64,000 bases of DNA from Cycas panzhihuaensis (lineage: Eukaryota; Cycadophyta): positions 97,595,741 to 97,659,740 of the forward strand of contig CM041465.1 of NCBI GenBank assembly GCA_023213395.1, read 5' to 3'. The notes under the pieces were generated by a model, which saw nothing but the letters and a program-made list of their open reading frames with translations, searched no databases and was not told where the DNA came from. Positions 32,715-43,740 of this stretch are shown piece by piece. Numbering within the stretch: position 1 is the stretch's first letter; each line of letters opens with the position of its first letter. A program made the translations under genes and the position numbers.

Positions 32715-33325
32715 TTATCTCCCATAATTCTAATGTGTACGACTCCCAAATTATCTCTAAACTTTTCGAATTTGATCTTTCCTAAATCCTTTGTAAAAAT
32801 ATCTGTTGTCTGATTTTTGGTGCTATAATAAGTCAACTATATCTCATCTGCTTATACAAGTTCTTGAATGAAGTGGTGTTAGGTCTTAATATGTTTTATT
32901 TTGCCATGGAAAACTAGATTTTTGGCTATTTGGATAGTGCTTTGATTGTCACACCAAATTTTAGTGGGAACTTGTTATTTAATTTAAAAATATTGTAAAA
33001 GTCTTCTTAGCCATATTGATTCACAAACTCTTGAAACTGTAGCTTTATACTTTGCCTCTGTTGTGGATAAGGAGACAATATTTTTCTTTTTTGTACTTCA
33101 AGTTATTGATGTTGATCCCATACTAAATACATAACCTGTCATAGACTTTCTATCATCGGTATCACTTGCCCAATCTAAATTTGTGTAACCAATTAACTAA
33201 AATTTAGATGTGGCTTTGTAATATAACCCAAAATCTGGAGTCCCTTTAAGGTATTTAAGGATTCTTTTAGCAGCTTTCCAATGAGACGTCTTTGGATCCT
33301 ACATATACCTAGACACAACACTGAC
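32621..33325 (-). pseudogene. Copia H RNase H
   Basis: RNase H degrades the RNA strand during reverse transcription. The frame runs from SHWKAAKRILKYLKGTPDFG (about 33290) through GYTNLDWASDTDDRKSMTGY and STTEAKYKATVSRVCESIW to WCDNQSTIQIAKNLVFHGK and IKHI. It ends at DIFTKDLGKIKFEKFRDNLG. These are the standard copia RNase H blocks with Asp and Glu positions present (DTDD, TEAKY, CDNQ). A few stops replace Gln and Arg. The tail overlaps the inner edge of the 3' LTR. Confidence 0.88.
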
Positions 33326-34428
33326 TTAATATATTATATCTGATCGAGTAGATGTCAAATATATTAGGTTGCCAATGAGTTGTTTATAGAAAGTGGGATC
33401 AACTGAAGTTGAGTCATCCATCTTAGAAAGTTTGATTCCAATTTCTTTTGGTATTGTCAATGGTTTATAGTTTGTCATTTTGAATCTTTGTAGTAGATCC
33501 AATATATATTTATGTTGAGAGATAAAGATTACTTGTTTATCCTGCCAGACTTCCAATCCTAGGAAGTAATACATGAGGCCTAAGTCTGTCATCTCAAATT
33601 CTTACACATAATATCTTTAAATTGATGTAAAAGATGGGAGTTGTTTCTAGTATAAATTAAATCATCCACATAAAGACCTATAATTAATATCGAATTTCCC
33701 TTGATTTAAGTGTATAAGTTTGGATCTGCTTGAGATCTTTCAAACCCTTGATCCCTAAAATACTTGTCTATGTAGGAATACCAAGCTCTGGGTGCTTGTT
33801 TTAGACCATATAGTGCCTTCTTTAACTTGTACACTTTGTTTTCTTCCCCCCTGACTTCAAAACCGAGGGGTTGAGTGACATAAATGTCTTCTTTGATATA
33901 ATCATTTAAGAAATCACTTTTCACATCCATTTAATAAACTTTCCAACCCATTTTGGTGGCTAAACTTATCATCATATGAATAGATTCCATCCTAGCAATT
34001 TGGGTAAATGTTCCTATACATTTTATGCCTTCTCTTTAGGCATGTCCTTTTGAAACTAATCAAGCTTTATATTTGTCGATGGAGCCATCAAAGTGGAACT
34101 TGATCTTATAAACCCATTTGGTGCTGATAACTTTCTTCTTTGGTGGTAAGTCTATGAGTTTCTAAGTATTATTCTTAATAATGGATTTATATTCCTCTTT
34201 CATGGCTTTCTGCTAATATTCATATTGATTAGCCTCATCAAAAGTTTGAGGCTCATGAATTTTAAGTACCTTGCTCATTAGGGCAAAGTTGACCCTACGT
34301 GAGCATGTGGATCTTCTATTGTTATCCAATATATTTCCTAAGTCATGGTTGTATTGAAGCCATTTGGATAAATCTTATGGTGGAGGTTGAGATGACATTC
34401 CCTCTCTAGTAGGTTCCTTGATATTTCT
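33326..34428 (-). pseudogene. Copia H reverse transcriptase
   Basis: This is the RNA-dependent DNA polymerase of copia H (RVT_2 family). It enters with STKWVYKIKFHFDGSIDKYK at about 34120. It continues through [20 protein letters not shown] and [20 protein letters not shown] (33930-33706). The catalytic box LYVDDLIYT lies at about 33640-33665. The C-terminal block MTDLGLMYYFLGLEVWQ runs down to 33326. Catalytic YVDD is intact. Stops such as TGA for Arg (KYKA, stop, LVSKG) and TAA for Gln (stop, MDVKS) break it. A frame change separates the 33706-33930 piece from the 33326-33592 piece. Confidence 0.9.
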
Positions 34429-35541
34429 CTACATAGGAGGCATATATTTGGATTTACTTGATGTGTCAAATCTAATGGCAATCTTCTTCTGTTTTTCCTC
34501 ATTATCTTGGTAGTAGGTGTCTTCCTGAAATTTGATGTCTCTACTGACCATAAATTTTTTTGATTTCAGATCATAGATTTTGTAGGATTTAGAAGATTCA
34601 CTATAACCAATAAAAATACATTTAACATTATGGTCATCCAACTTAGTTCTTCTTTGATTAGGAATATGGGCATACGCTAGACATCCAAATACCTTGAGAT
34701 GATGGATACTTGGTTTATAACCGGTCCATGCTTCTTATGGAGTTTTCCACCTAAGCACTTTGGTAGAACATCTATCAAGTAGGTAGATGGTTGCATAAAC
34801 TACTTTAGCCCAAAATTCATGGCCCAAGTCTTTATCTTTAAGCATACATCATACCATTTCAATGATAGTTCTATTTTTTATTTCTGCTACACCATTTTGT
34901 TGTATGGTGTAGGGGTTAGTAAATTATCTCCTAATCCTATGGTGGATATAATAATCCTTAAAAGAATTAGATGTAAACTCTCCCCCATTATCTAATCTTA
35001 GAGAAAGGATATGATATCTACTTTGTAGCTCAACAAAGGTTTTAAAGTCAACAAAGTGGTCGAAAGCATCAGATTTATATTTTAGAAAGAAAACCCATAT
35101 CTTTCTTATGAAGTCATCAATAAATGTGAGAAAATACTTTACACCTGCTAAGGAGGGAGTAGTCATTGGTCTATAAATGTCTGTGTATACTAATTGAAGA
35201 GGGGTAGATGCTTGATGGCTAAAATCTAGAAAGCTTTCTCTATGATGTTTGCCAAGAAGGCATCCCTCACACAACTTTTTATTAACATCAACAGGTGGTA
35301 GACCATTAACCATATCTAATCTTTTCATAAGAGCTAAGCTATTGTAATTAAGGTGACCAAACCATTTATGCCACAAATCACTATCCATTGTAGTTGAAAT
35401 TCTTAGGGTATAGGTATCCAAAGGGGTAAGGATAAGCTTTAATAAATGGTCCTTAATCATTATACCTTTTACAACAATAACTTTATTTTTTCTCTTGTCT
35501 TTGATGACACATTGACCATTGTCAAAAATTACCTTATAATC
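34429..35541 (-). pseudogene. Copia H integrase
   Basis: Integrase inserts the cDNA into the genome. The N-terminal zinc site (GAG_pre-integrase) reads DLWHKWFGHLN ... CEGCLLGKHH, keeping His-His-Cys-Cys (residues 31, 36, 64 and 67 of the frame starting at 35460). The catalytic core has Asp in VYTDIYRPM (residue 94) and in LRLDNGGEF (residue 157). After a break near 34924 it has Glu in QQNGVAEIKNRTIIEM, so the DDE triad is preserved. It continues to WTGYKPSIHHLKVFGCLAYA and the block ending at 34429 (KCIFIGYSESSKSYKIYDLK). Apart from a few stops and one shift, this is the best-preserved domain in the window. Confidence 0.92.
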
Positions 35542-35830
35542 TTATCCCATCATCTGTCCTAATGATAGAAAGTTTTTCCTTAGGGTAGGTACGTATAAGA
35601 CATCATCTAAGTATCTATATTCACTAATATTAGTCAACAAGGCTGTGTTACCTTTCCCAACTAATTCATGGGAAGTATTGTCTCCAAATATGATTGACTC
35701 TTTTCTGTTTTTATCTAAGGTTTGAAATAAATATTCTTTATGGGTCATGTGGGTTGAACAACCTGAATCAATATACTAGTTATCATCCTCTTCTTCCTTA
35801 GAATAAAAGCTAGATAAAAATAACTTATTA
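35542..35830 (-). pseudogene. Copia H protease
   Basis: This is a copia aspartic protease. The active site reads YIDSGCSTHMTHKEYLFQ at about 35727-35780, with DSG intact. It continues to YRYLDDVLYVPTLRKNFLSL, the usual end before the pre-integrase zinc site. One stop precedes YIDSG (a TAG where Trp is expected). Confidence 0.88.
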
Positions 35831-36948
35831 TTAACCTTTGATTTCGATGAATTTGAAGCATGTCCTCTAGATGGTGGTCTATATTTTGAAAAATATTTAT
35901 CTTCAGTGTGACCATTTCTATAACAATAAGTACAATACAATGGATCTTTTCTCCCATAACTTGGTCTTTGACTTCTTGGTTGAGAATGATCAATATTAAA
36001 AGATCTCCCCCTTTCCTTATAAGATTGAGAAGGATTATTTCTTGGTCAGTTGTCACGATATTCCTAAGTTGATCTTGAAGGTTGAGAATTCCCATGACAA
36101 TGTGGATAGTAATGATGATTCTCAACTTGTCTCCTTTGATTGGGATTTCTTGGAGGATCTTTATGTTGTTGGGGTCCTCCTTGCCTCTTTTGGTGAGGGG
36201 CTTGATATTATGGAGGATCTTGTCTAGTTTCATTTTTAGGATTTCCATATTTTCTCCTTGGAGGAGGTTCCTTTTGTCTTGAGGTTTCTACTTGGGAGTT
36301 AGATTGAATGTGGGCCTTTGTAGAAAAGGCATGTTATAAAGATTTATTTGTATTTTATTTCTCCTCTATAGACATGAGCATGGCACTAAGTTGTTCTACT
36401 TTGAGGGTACTTAGATCTTTTAATATACTAATACTAGTAGCTACCATTTCAAAATGTCTTATAGCTCCTATATATCTAAGGATCCTCTTAACTACCCTTT
36501 GTTCAATTAGGGTATCCCCAAGTGACCTCATTTGGTTAATAATATCTTAGACTTTGTTCATGAATTTAATTACTAATTTATGAGGCATCATATATAAAGT
36601 TTTAAACTTACTTCTCAAGTTTTGTAGTTTAGAGGAGGCGGCTCCTTCATATATTAGTTGTAAAGTGTCCCAAGCTTTTTTGGACTTAACTGATTTACTA
36701 ACTGTTAGAAACACATGATCTTCTAAAGTGCAAAAGATAAGGGCTAAGGCTTCATTATCCTCTTTGACATTTTCTTTGTATGTAACTTTTTCTACATTTG
36801 ATGGATTTAGTCCCAATTTGTTGTAATCAGTTCTCATAATATCCCATATGTCGTTAGCTATGAGGATGGATCTCATCCTCCTACTCTACTTTAGGAAATT
36901 ATTTCCATCAACTTTTGGGATAATCATGTTCCCAAAACTAGATGTCAT
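35831..36948 (-). pseudogene. Copia H gag
   Basis: The start codon at 36948 gives MTSSFGNMIIPKVDGNNFLK, then TAG where a conserved Trp is expected, then SRRMRSILIANDIWDIM. This is the UBN2-type copia gag. The core spans 36876-36547 (KAWDTLQLIYEGAASSKLQN, then LRSKFKTL). The zinc knuckle at about 35890-35935 reads CTYCYRNGHTEDKY, CX2CX4HX4C with the last Cys changed to Tyr. The 167-residue open frame at 35745-36248 on this strand is in another frame and is a shadow. Start choice: it is the first Met before the conserved block, and upstream is leader. Confidence 0.85.
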
Positions 36949-39900
36949 TTTGAACTAAACTGGGTTAATCAAATATGATAAATGAGATTTTAAAAAAGGT
37001 AAATGTGAATAGAAAATATTAAAAAATATTTGAATTTAAATTTTAAAAAAAAGTTTAAATGTAAAATTTATTTCCAAATATAACCCAAAGTTTTTCCCAA
37101 AGTTTTGAATAAGTGAACTAGGACCTATTAAGACTATTAGGCTCTAAGTGTAAGTTTCTCCTGGGATAACTTTTAGTTGTTATCCTGTCTAGTGGCACCT
37201 ATCCATAGATGGTAAAACAAGGACCCAATATATCGATACGTAAGCGTTAAGCTCTATATACCTCAGGGCACAGGCTGCTAAGAAGGTTTTTACATCCCCT
37301 TGAATTGTTAGTCCACCTACGCTAAACTTATGCCTATCGATAGATCTAGCTTTGAAGGTTATCGAACCAAGGCACTCACCCTCTCTAGGTCTAGCCTTGC
37401 TCTCTAAACACCATGAAAGGAACAAGTTCTACACCTTAGCCTACCATCAAATACACCTGATAGCTAATGGATTTCCTCATCCAATATGAGTAGGCTGATT
37501 AGCATGTATGAGGTGGGAACTCCAGGGGTCCTAACTATTCCCCTTGCAAGGCTAGAAAAATAGGGTGGTTTAATTCGAGATTATCTTATTTAATATGAAA
37601 AATAGATTAATTAGTAGCATGGTCTTGTTTAGGAAAAATGATTCCTTTTATATAATAAAAAACTTGAAAGTAAAGTAAAATAATAAACTGTAAGCAAGAT
37701 GAAATAAATATTAAACCTTCTGAAAGAAGTAAGACAGTAAATACTTTTGTAAAGAAAAGTGCAATGCTCTTCAAATGAATGAAAGATGCATTTGAAAAAA
37801 TTAAATAAATAAAATGCAACTTTTATAAGTGCAAGAAGTAAGTGATATTTTTCAACAATAATGAATAATAAAGAAGAAAGAAACTTTCAATAACTGTATG
37901 CCTTTCTAATAAATGATAAACTTATAAGATATAACTTCGGGTGAGTATATAAAAAAATTTTAAATGCAACAAAGATCTTTTTTAACTATACAAAGCTGAA
38001 ATAAAATTTTGATGAAAATTAATAGAAAAATTCTAAGCTATTTGACTTTCTAAATAACTAAGCATTTAATTTGAGCAAATTATGTAATGCTAAAAAAATG
38101 CTAGCAAAAAAAATGTATAAAATGATAAAAGATTATTAAATATAATTTAAAGAGTTGCTCAATATATTTCTAGTTGCAAATTTTAAGAAATAATATATGT
38201 AAATACATAGGAATGACAAATTGAAGGGTATTATGTACCTCAACTTTGATAGATTTGAAAATCTATAAAAACACTTTAAAATGTATAAAAAATAGTTTCA
38301 GATTGAAGAGGAGTGAGTCAACTTCCCAACAAAATTGATGAAACTAAATTCTAATGTCAAATAGAAAAGTTATAATAAATTAGCAACAAGTACTTTTATG
38401 TGAATATGTTTAAAAAGTACTAAAAAAATAATGAAGTGTCAGTTTGGTTGATTAAAATAAATCTTAAAAAATAAAATAAATAAATGATAATAAAGTTTGT
38501 TAATTATAGATGACTACAAAATAGATCTGGATAGAAAATAATTTCCTGGTGATAAAATATAATCTAGTAAAAAGGATATTTTATGAAACTAGTTTAAAAC
38601 AACTTTAAAACTTAATGAGTGACTTTAAATTGATTAAAAGCAGGTCAAATCAGCTCCGAAAGGGGCTTATGACCAATCAAAATCATACCTCAGAAAATTC
38701 TAGATGCAATGGGATAGGTTTCATCAGAAACCAATTACCCAATGAGAAATGGCAGAAAAAAGTAAGTACTTTATGTTTTAAAAATATTTTTTTTAAAAAT
38801 AAAAGGTAAAATGTTATATCCTTAAAATAACCATCTTAGAGTATCAAGATGAGGGTAGAATAGGTAGAGATTAAACCCAAGACCTATCAGAAGATAAACC
38901 CCTCTAATGCCAAGAGGGTGAACTCATTAATCGAGTTTAAAAGATAATAAACTTTAAAGAGTAAGGCCCCTTTTAATAAAATAATGAAAGATCACATTGT
39001 AAAGGTACATGATATGGGGCTAAACTAAAAGGGGCTTAAGCCTTTTAAAAAACCCAAAGTTTAAATAATATGTAATTTAACTTTATTAAATTAAAACTTT
39101 ATCAATATGAATCATAAAAACACACTTGACGTCTATCATTTACAATAAAAATAGTCAGCAGACAATCAAAAGCTTAACACATTTGACTACCAAGTCCACA
39201 TCTACAAAAATAAAATCTAAAGCTCATAAATGTTCTACCAGTCCAAACCATAAATGATCACTGTTGAAAGAAAATGCTAATGAGTTAGCAAGTAGAGATT
39301 AATAAAAACTAAGATTTCAAATAAGACATAGTATACAACACACCAAATAAATATAGGCCATTTAATAAAAATATGACCGCTTAAAGGAAATTTTTAGTGC
39401 AGATCTAGACCGATGCTGCTTGGATGTTCTCTATGGCTAAAATCATGCTCTAGAGCAAAGTGGAACTGTCTCATGGAGACTTGTTTTAGAAGGGCCTAAT
39501 TGTTGCTATATTTGTGCTATTACGGTAGCATGGAGAGGAAGAACCTATTGTGGTTTGTTATTAAAGTTCTAGAGAGCTTATTTTAGTTAGAATTTCTCCT
39601 TCTGTGGCTATGATGTGCCTAAATTTATCTTAAGGAAAATCTATCTTGCATCAATCACCTCTTCTCTTTGCATGTCTGATCCGTCTTCCCTTGGGGTCGA
39701 AGTCTCCCATGTGTGGGATCCCTCCTAGATGGCCTTATGGTGGGTGTTTTGGTGGGTGCTACTAGTTTTTCACCCACTATTTACTTTTGGCATCTCCAGA
39801 GTTGCTTCAATGAATGTCAGTTGTGTGGAAGAAAATAATAACTAGGGCCAAAACATGATGAAGACACACCGTTGAAAAGGAGTTGAACAAGTGTTGCAAA

Positions 39901-40242
39901 TGTTTTTCACCCATTGTGGGGGGTGCCTAAGCAGAATGCGCAGGGGGCAGCGTATGAGCGTGAGAGTAAGGAAGGAAAGGAAACGTGCAGTCGATGGCAT
40001 TAGAGGGGGGAAAGCCCAAGAATCAGGGTATTACTCAGCTCAAGTTCTAGTGTAATTTGAGATCTATAGCCAAGGAGCAAGTCAAGCGAAATTTGGGACA
40101 GTTGAGAGTGTTGAACTTCTATGATACTTGGCAAAGATGTTGGTGTCAGGGCATCTGATAATGGTTCGTTAAGATTGTTTCATTCAAATGATGGAGAGTC
40201 ACCACAACTTAGGGGAGTCACCACATCATCAGACTCAAAAAA
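36949..40242 (-). other. Long leader of copia H
   Basis: This non-coding stretch separates the gag start from the HSP90 insert. The part 37140-37440 is moderately CpG-rich. The rest is AT-rich with short, unsupported frames. From about 39400 the composition changes (more G and CpG), suggesting that captured DNA extends beyond the recognisable HSP90 part. Confidence 0.5.
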
Positions 40243-40395
40243 GAAAACAAGGAAGATTATGCGAAGTTCTACGAAGCATTCTCGAAGAACATTAAGTTGG
40301 GCATTCACAAGGACAGCCAAAACAGGGCTAAGTTGTTAAGATATTACTCTACCAAGAGTGGAGACAAGATGACAAGCCTGAAGGATTATGTAATG
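40243..40395 (+). pseudogene. HSP90 gene fragment captured in copia H leader
   Basis: The plus-strand frame reads [20 protein letters not shown], then [11 protein letters not shown] and [19 protein letters not shown]. This is the highly conserved middle-domain segment of cytosolic HSP90 chaperones. Relative to the family as I recall it, three residues are missing before LLRYH/LRYY, and Tyr stands for His. The frame stays open to 40446, but similarity ends near 40395. It is antisense to copia H and has no start codon or flanking HSP90 exons, so it is a fragment and not a gene. It is not in other LTR elements here. The upstream 120 bp and the downstream end were not recognised. Confidence 0.88.
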
Positions 40396-40760
40396 AAATA
40401 TGAAGATGGGGAAAAACATCAAACAACTCTCCCTTCCACCAATATTTGATTTATATGATGGTGGCTTTTATAATCAAATGCTTCATATAGAAAAGTAGGC
40501 ACAATAATGCGATATGATCTCATTAAAATAACTTAGATAATAACATGCAGGTGGAGCAATGGGATTACAGGCAAATGGAAGGAAGAGACAGCATACAAGT
40601 TAAGAGATAGGAATATAGTCCGATGGAAGCAAGGGACAACCTAGATCTATATGAGTATAGGCCTTTCAATGGGATCTATGTTTAACCAGATCACACAAAT
40701 GCATCAAATAAACTACATTTTTAAATATAATCACAAAAAATATATCAAATAAATAAAAGA

Positions 40761-40763
<3 letters not shown>
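40396..40763. other. Copia H leader, distal part
   Basis: I recognise no coding signature after the HSP90 segment. Purine-rich tracts (GATGGAAGC, GGAAGGAAGAG type) occur at 40560-40640. Confidence 0.4.

Positions 40764-40842
<79 letters not shown>
40764..40842. repeat. Compound (AT)n(GA)n microsatellite
   Basis: About 37 bp of alternating AT is joined directly to about 42 bp of alternating GA, inside the copia H leader. Confidence 0.97.
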
Positions 40843-40846
<4 letters not shown>

Positions 40847-41061
40847 TATTTGAAAAAACACGAAGAACCTGGTAAACTATGATAGGTTTGCAGTGCTAAC
40901 TTCTAAGTAAGAGAACATCTTACACAATGGATGAAACTCCATATCATCTTCTCCAGTGAATAGGTGAGGTTGCCAAGATCTTAATTAGCATTCATATGCA
41001 AGTGTTTTACTAGATGTATAAGAATCTAGATCAATATAAACAAAAATCAAACACCTCTTAG

Positions 41062-41075
41062 TCTCTGATACTAAA
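41062..41075 (-). promoter_or_regulatory. Primer-binding site of copia H
   Basis: On the minus strand TTTAGTATCAGAGAC directly follows the 5' LTR end. It is TGGTATCAGAG with one G-to-A change. Confidence 0.82.
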
Positions 41076-41425
41076 TGATGGATTTAAAGGAGCAGAGCAG
41101 GACTTTAGAATGATTACATTTTGAGAAAATAGGTGATTTATGATAGTTGGTGGTGTTAAAAAACACTAGGGAGGTATTCCCACCCTTTAAATAGAGATTT
41201 TTGAGGAAACGACAAGTTCCATCAACCTACATGCACGTTAGCCAATGTAAAATTCAAAATATATTAAAAAATTAACAATATTAAATGAAAATGTATACCT
41301 TATTAAAGTGGTATCAGCTCCTAGTAGATATTAGAAGGCTCAAGGTGCCCTAGGGGCCCTCAAAGATGGCTTTAAAGGGGCCTAGGCATACAAGTCTTTT
41401 AATGACATTGGGATTATTCCCAACT
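41076..41425 (-). repeat. 5' LTR of copia H
   Basis: Partner of 32365-32714. It begins TGATGGATTT on the plus strand and ends TTCCCAACT before the GTGGT target copy. The terminal CA appears mutated. Confidence 0.9.
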
Positions 41426-43020
41426 GTGGTATTATACATGTGTCCTCTTATAATGGCTCCTTATTATTACTCCCCCTTGGTCTAGCTTTTGCTTCTAATA
41501 CTGTGCTTAGCTCCTTGACCTCTACACCTATTAAAACATGGCCTATAAATGGAAGATGTGGAGGATAAAATCTATCTTTAAATGACCTCTTAACATGGTA
41601 TGTTAATGACCCACCAAACTTAACATCCTAACTAACCAAAAGATTCTTCCTATATGGATCTTAAATCTATAAGCCTTATTCCCTTGTGGTTACCACATAA
41701 AGATACACTTCAAACTCTTACGTTCCAACTTTTATTAATGTGTGTCTAGAATGTATGTATATGTACTATGCCCAAATAACTTGAAATAATTAATAGAAGG
41801 TTTTTGACTGGTCCAATAGTCCTTAGGGGTAATGCCACAAATAACTTTTATAGGTACCGTATTCAAAATATAAATAACTATCATAATAGCTTCTACCAAA
41901 AATATTAGTAGTAGATTCTTTATATGCACCATACATCTTGCCATCCTGATATGATTCTTTCTCTTTGCAATACCATTTTATTGTGAGGTATATAGGATAG
42001 TAAAGTTCCATTTGATACTATGATCAAGGTAAAACTAATTAAAGGTATTATTATCACATTCTTTTCCATTATCACTTTTTAAAATCTTTATTTTCTTATC
42101 ACTCTCATTATCAACTCTAACTTTCTATTCACAAAAGTGATCAAATACTTTAGACTTGTTTTTTAAGAATATGACCTTAGCTTTCTTACTATAATCATCT
42201 ACAAACAAATGGATAAAATGAGCACTTGATATAGAATGATTTGATAGTGGTCCTATCAAATAATTCTATAATTTCCAACTTCTACTTTGCTCTCTAGGCA
42301 TAATCCTTATCAAAAGGATAACAATGGTGCTTTCCATATATACATCCTTTACAAATGCCTTCTAAACATAGAACCTATGGTAAACCTACCACCATATTTA
42401 ACTTATTCATAAGGCTGATACTCTTATAGTTAAGATATCCTAGATGCTCATGCCACAACTTACTCACATCATCAACACTAGTAATAAAAGCATATAATTC
42501 CTTTTGGGTTCTAAATTTCTCAAACACCCAAAATTTATCTTAAACTTTTTTAGTAGTAGTAGTAGTAGTAGTAAAAGAGAAGTTCCTATAAGGATCCTTA
42601 ACTATGCATTTATTATTATAAAGCTTAAAATTTATACCTTGTTTATAGATTTCCTAGGTAGAAAGAAGATTAAGTTTCACCTTTGGAACATAATAAACCC
42701 TATCAAACTTACCTCCTGTAAGTGAAATAGAAAGCAACACCTTTTATAGGTAATATATGAGCATCTCCAAGAATGACTTTAACATTACTCAAACCTACAC
42801 CCAAGGCATCAAAGTTTTGCTTCTAATAGGTCATGTTTCTGTGCTCTAGAGTCTAAGATCCAAGTCTTTTTTAATTGACTTAGCTGACAATGTTGATAAT
42901 CTAACAGAATGTGCTACTACACTCTTCCCCTTATCATTTTGGTTAGCCTTGTGGTTGTCCCACTTATTGAACCAATAATTCTTCTCTTTGTGATCCTCTT
43001 TCTTACAATAATTACACTTA
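41426..43020 (-). pseudogene. Copia G2: protease to RT start with integrase
   Basis: This is the minus-strand copia pol of G2. The pre-integrase zinc site (about 42300-42440) contains CKGCIYGKHH. The core gives KILKSDNGKECDN (about 42060) and then NGIAKRKNHIRMARCMVHIK (about 41960). Here Lys (codon 41963-41965) replaces the catalytic Glu of the DDE triad. It continues through YWTSQKPSINYFKLFGHSTY (41735-41944). The segment 41426-41770 is the duplicate of 31650-31985 in G1. A short ACT repeat at 42551-42573 lies in the region between protease and zinc site. Stops occur throughout. Confidence 0.8.
42551..42573. repeat. (TAG)n trinucleotide run
   Basis: Just over seven perfect TAG/AGT units lie inside copia G2. 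It may be an expansion within the old coding region. Confidence 0.9.
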
Positions 43021-43740
43021 CCTATAAACTTCTTCTTCTCCTAAGATGTCTATCCTATTTTCTATATAGACTTACCTTCCTGAATAATATCTTTCCTCTA
43101 TGTCTTCATAATCAAAGCCTAATTTGATTTTGAACTAGCGAGCATTCCATGATGTTTCAACTTAGCATCCTCTGCTAGAATTAAGTTTTTAAATGGCTCA
43201 AATGATTTCACCTTTTATAAGTTCATCTCTTATATAGACAGTTTGGAAGGTTCTAAATGTAACTAGAAATTTTGACATAATAATTGTAAAGATTAGTTCA
43301 TTATCAATTAAGTTTGAATTCAATTCATCTAACCTAATCCTCAAATCAATGATCTTATTTAAGTATGCACTTATATTATTCTCATCCTTTGCCTTTGAAT
43401 TTAACAACTCCATCATTAAAGTAATATGATGATTACTTTTCTTCTTTTTAGATGTCTTACATAACTTTATCCAGATCTCATGGGGTGATTCAATGTTGTG
43501 GAATAAAGCTCTTTGGTCTAGAGCCAAAGATAACTTAAGCAAATCTACAACCATGAACTATTTCCCCTTAGTATGTATATGCTCTTTCTCATCCAAGGGC
43601 ATGCCTAACAATTTAGATTTGGTAATATCCCAAAGTTAGTTAACCATAAGAACCAATTCTATATTTACCTTCCACTCATTAAAGTTATTCCAATTGAAAA
43701 TGACTAGAGGAACTAACTTCTCTATAATGAAAAATGGATA
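43021..43740 (-). pseudogene. Copia G2 gag
   Basis: The gag of G2, minus strand. From about 43737 it reads FIIEKLVPLVIFNWNNFNEW, then KVNIELVLMVN, stop, LWDITKSK. It joins the open piece 43554-43198 (LALDQRALFHNIESPHEIWI, LMMELLNSKAKDENNISAYL). This is the UBN2-type copia gag, with the usual Trp in FNEW intact. It lacks a clear initiator and is broken by stops. The segment 43021-43198 should hold the zinc knuckle, which I could not read confidently. Confidence 0.75.

Larger units (their letters stand above)
32365..41425 (-). mobile_element. Copia H, near-complete Ty1/copia retrotransposon
   Basis: Copia H is a 9.06-kb minus-strand element with LTRs of 350 bp (32365-32714 and 41076-41425), an iMet-type primer site, a polypurine tract and all canonical copia domains in order: gag, protease, integrase, RT, RNase H. 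The protein frames carry several stops and shifts, so the copy is dead, yet most catalytic residues survive. The leader between the primer site and gag is about 4.1 kb, far longer than usual for copia. It contains an HSP90 gene fragment and a microsatellite. The insertion site lies within G2, and G1 provides a copy of the empty site. Confidence 0.92.

Noticed and set aside
35745-36248. 167-codon minus-strand open frame
   Set aside because: It is Ile-rich and in the wrong frame. The gag knuckle and protease of copia H read in another frame of the same strand.
36042-36550. Plus-strand frames of 61-80 codons
   Set aside because: They are antisense shadows of copia H gag.
40121-40339. 72-codon plus-strand open frame
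   Set aside because: It overlaps the HSP90 segment in a different frame and has no recognisable domain of its own.
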